From Nitronereus sp964503895 (lineage in GTDB: Bacteria > Nitrospirota > Nitrospiria > Nitrospirales > UBA8639): a stretch of DNA of 64,000 nucleotides. A program made the translations under genes and the position numbers. The DNA lies in assembly GCA_964503895.1 (NCBI GenBank), contig CAZDCF010000003.1:32182-96181 (forward strand). Reading direction: 5' to 3'. The notes beneath the pieces are model-generated. The model was not told the origin of the DNA, searched no databases, and saw only the letters and a list, made by a program, of their open reading frames with translations. This document shows, piece by piece, positions 62,762 through 64,000 of this stretch. Position 1 is the first letter of the stretch; each line of letters opens with the position of its first letter.

Positions 62762-64000
62762 TTACTTTGGATTTACCGCCACGAATAAGTTATTCCCTCG
62801 TCGGCTTAATAACAGCACCACCAACGACTTCTTTTCAATCTGCGAAGCAATATTTTGATAATCCGAAAGATTATTTATCACACTCCGATTCACTTCTTGA
62901 ATCACATCTCCTTGCTGTAACCCAGCATCAGCCGCCGCGCTTCCAGGCCTTACCTCCTTGACAACGACACCCGCTGTTTGTCTGGGAAGTTTCAACTGGT
63001 TTTTCATTTCGTCAGTAAGTGCTTCAACCGTCAGCCCAGAGAGCACATTATCCAATTTATCGATTTTGGCTGGTGGGGTTGCACCGCCATTTCTTGCCAA
63101 CGTATCATCTGAGGGCCGCTCCCCAACCTGAACTGTCAGTTTGGTCTTTTTCCCTTCTCTCAAGACTACAATTTCCACATCATCACCAACCTTCGTGCGA
63201 GCGACAATGTGTCGGAGATGATTTACATCCTCGAGTTCCTCCCCACGATACTTAAGAATAACATCTCCTCGCTGCAGGCCACCTTTTGACGACGGTCCAT
63301 CTTCATGCACCTCACTAATAAGAACTCCCCCGGTATGACCCTCTGAAAGTTGGAAAGATTTGGCCAGGGCCGGAGTCATTTCCTGGATGGCAATTCCCAT
63401 CCATCCACGGACCACGCGTCCACTTTGGATGAGACTCCCAGTAATATCCTTCACAATATCCACTGGTATCGCAAACCCGATACCTTCAGAACCACCCGTT
63501 CGCGAAAAAATTGCGGTATTAATTCCAACAATCTCTCCATTCATATTGATGAGTGGTCCGCCAGAATTACCAGGATTGATAGGGGCATCGGTTTGGATGA
63601 AATCCTCATACTCTGTGATACCCACATTCCCACGACCCAAGGCACTAATAATCCCCATGGTTACCGAAGACTTAAGGCCAAATGGGCTGCCTACTGCCAA
63701 CACCAAATCTCCGACCTTTGAAGTTTCATTGCTACTCCATGACACAAAGGGCAGGTCCTGGCCTTCAATTTTGATCACAGCAAGGTCTGTCTTTGGATCA
63801 GTCCCGATAATTCTTCCCGGGTATTCTTTTCCTGAAAACATGGTGACCGTAATTTTAGTCGAATCCTCCACCACATGATTATTGGTCACTATATATCCTT
63901 CAGGGCTGATGATCACCCCTGACCCTGCACTCATACCCGGCGGGCCAGGAGGCCGGCCAGGCGGTCCAGGCATCGGTGGAGGAGGCCCCCCACCAGGAGG
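62762..64000 (-). CDS. DegQ/HtrA-type periplasmic serine protease (N-terminus off the right edge)
   Basis: The visible 413 codons contain the catalytic triad: His in TNNHVVED, Asp in KTDLAVIKI and Ser in GNSGGPL. Two PDZ domains follow (about the middle and the last 90 residues of the visible part). The frame is still open at the window edge through a Pro/Gly-rich stretch (PPGGGPPPPMPGPPGRPP), which is a linker after the missing signal peptide. It degrades or chaperones misfolded periplasmic proteins. The 68 nt before tatC contain nothing notable. Confidence 0.92.
   Translation of the reverse strand, partial: PPGGGPPPPMPGPPGRPPGPPGMSAGSGVIISPEGYIVTNNHVVEDSTKITVTMFSGKEYPGRIIGTDPKTDLAVIKIEGQDLPFVSWSSNETSKVGDLVLAVGSPFGLKSSVTMGIISALGRGNVGITEYEDFIQTDAPINPGNSGGPLINMNGEIVGINTAIFSRTGGSEGIGFAIPVDIVKDITGSLIQSGRVVRGWMGIAIQEMTPALAKSFQLSEGHTGGVLISEVHEDGPSSKGGLQRGDVILKYRGEELEDVNHLRHIVARTKVGDDVEIVVLREGKKTKLTVQVGERPSDDTLARNGGATPPAKIDKLDNVLSGLTVEALTDEMKNQLKLPRQTAGVVVKEVRPGSAAADAGLQQGDVIQEVNRSVINNLSDYQNIASQIEKKSLVVLLLSRRGNNLFVAVNPK

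Overview
The window looks like a chromosomal stretch from a Nitrospira-type (Nitrospirota) nitrite oxidiser or a close relative. This is inferred from gene content, not from a marker gene: LPS and Kdo genes of a Gram-negative, a NarK-type nitrate/nitrite transporter, a urea porin-transporter-urease block, and a molybdenum-cofactor/Tat/multihaem cytochrome block. No rRNA, tRNA, CRISPR array, prophage or insertion sequence was recognised. A 100-N scaffold gap at 62481-62580 shows that this is a draft, probably metagenomic, assembly.

Layout. 1-7.0 kb: envelope lipid and polysaccharide genes (manC partial, kdsC, lptF, lptG, fabF, an acyl carrier protein with a histone-like tail, lpxD). 7.0-8.5 kb: a small membrane protein and a poorly defined stretch of tiny ORFs. 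8.5-14.5 kb (minus): purQ-purS-purB-nusB-ribH-ribBA-narK. 14.6-18.5 kb (plus): rpoH-groES-groEL with promoter and operator-like signals, then a secreted Cys-rich protein. 18.6-33.8 kb: mixed housekeeping genes (queG, mutS2, a CorC/HlyC-type protein, ligA, LysM lipoprotein, cupin, PRMT-like methyltransferase, RmlD-like reductase, AmpG-like permease, FAH-family enzyme, def). 33.9-41.0 kb: the complete tryptophan pathway, trpE-G-D-C then trpF-B-A. 41.1-43.3 kb: an NFACT protein and a lipoprotein.

43.4-55.9 kb is the most interesting region: porin-urtABCDE-ureABC-ureFGD, an outer-membrane-to-cytoplasm route for urea ending in ammonia and CO2. A strong sigma70-type promoter (TTGACA, 17 bp, TATAAG) lies about 410 nt before the porin. 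The leader between them holds two consecutive copies of one module: hairpin with a six-base loop, about 20 nt linker, second hairpin with a six-base loop, then an intrinsic terminator whose 5' arm is the 3' arm of the second hairpin. This is the architecture of ANTAR-protein antitermination targets (as for NasR, AmiR and EutV). The second-hairpin loops carry the expected A1 and G4 in both copies. I infer that urea uptake and hydrolysis are controlled by two serial ANTAR-responsive terminators. No ANTAR protein and no ureE are encoded in the window.

55.9-64.0 kb (minus): degQ/htrA (partial), tatC, mogA/moaB, an Nbp35/Mrp-like P-loop protein, moeA, mobB, a six-haem cytochrome c and an ABC-2 exporter. 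This reads as a maturation and export block for molybdoenzymes and cytochromes. The N gap in tatC is flanked by an exact 55-bp duplication, so it is probably an unmerged contig overlap and tatC is intact.
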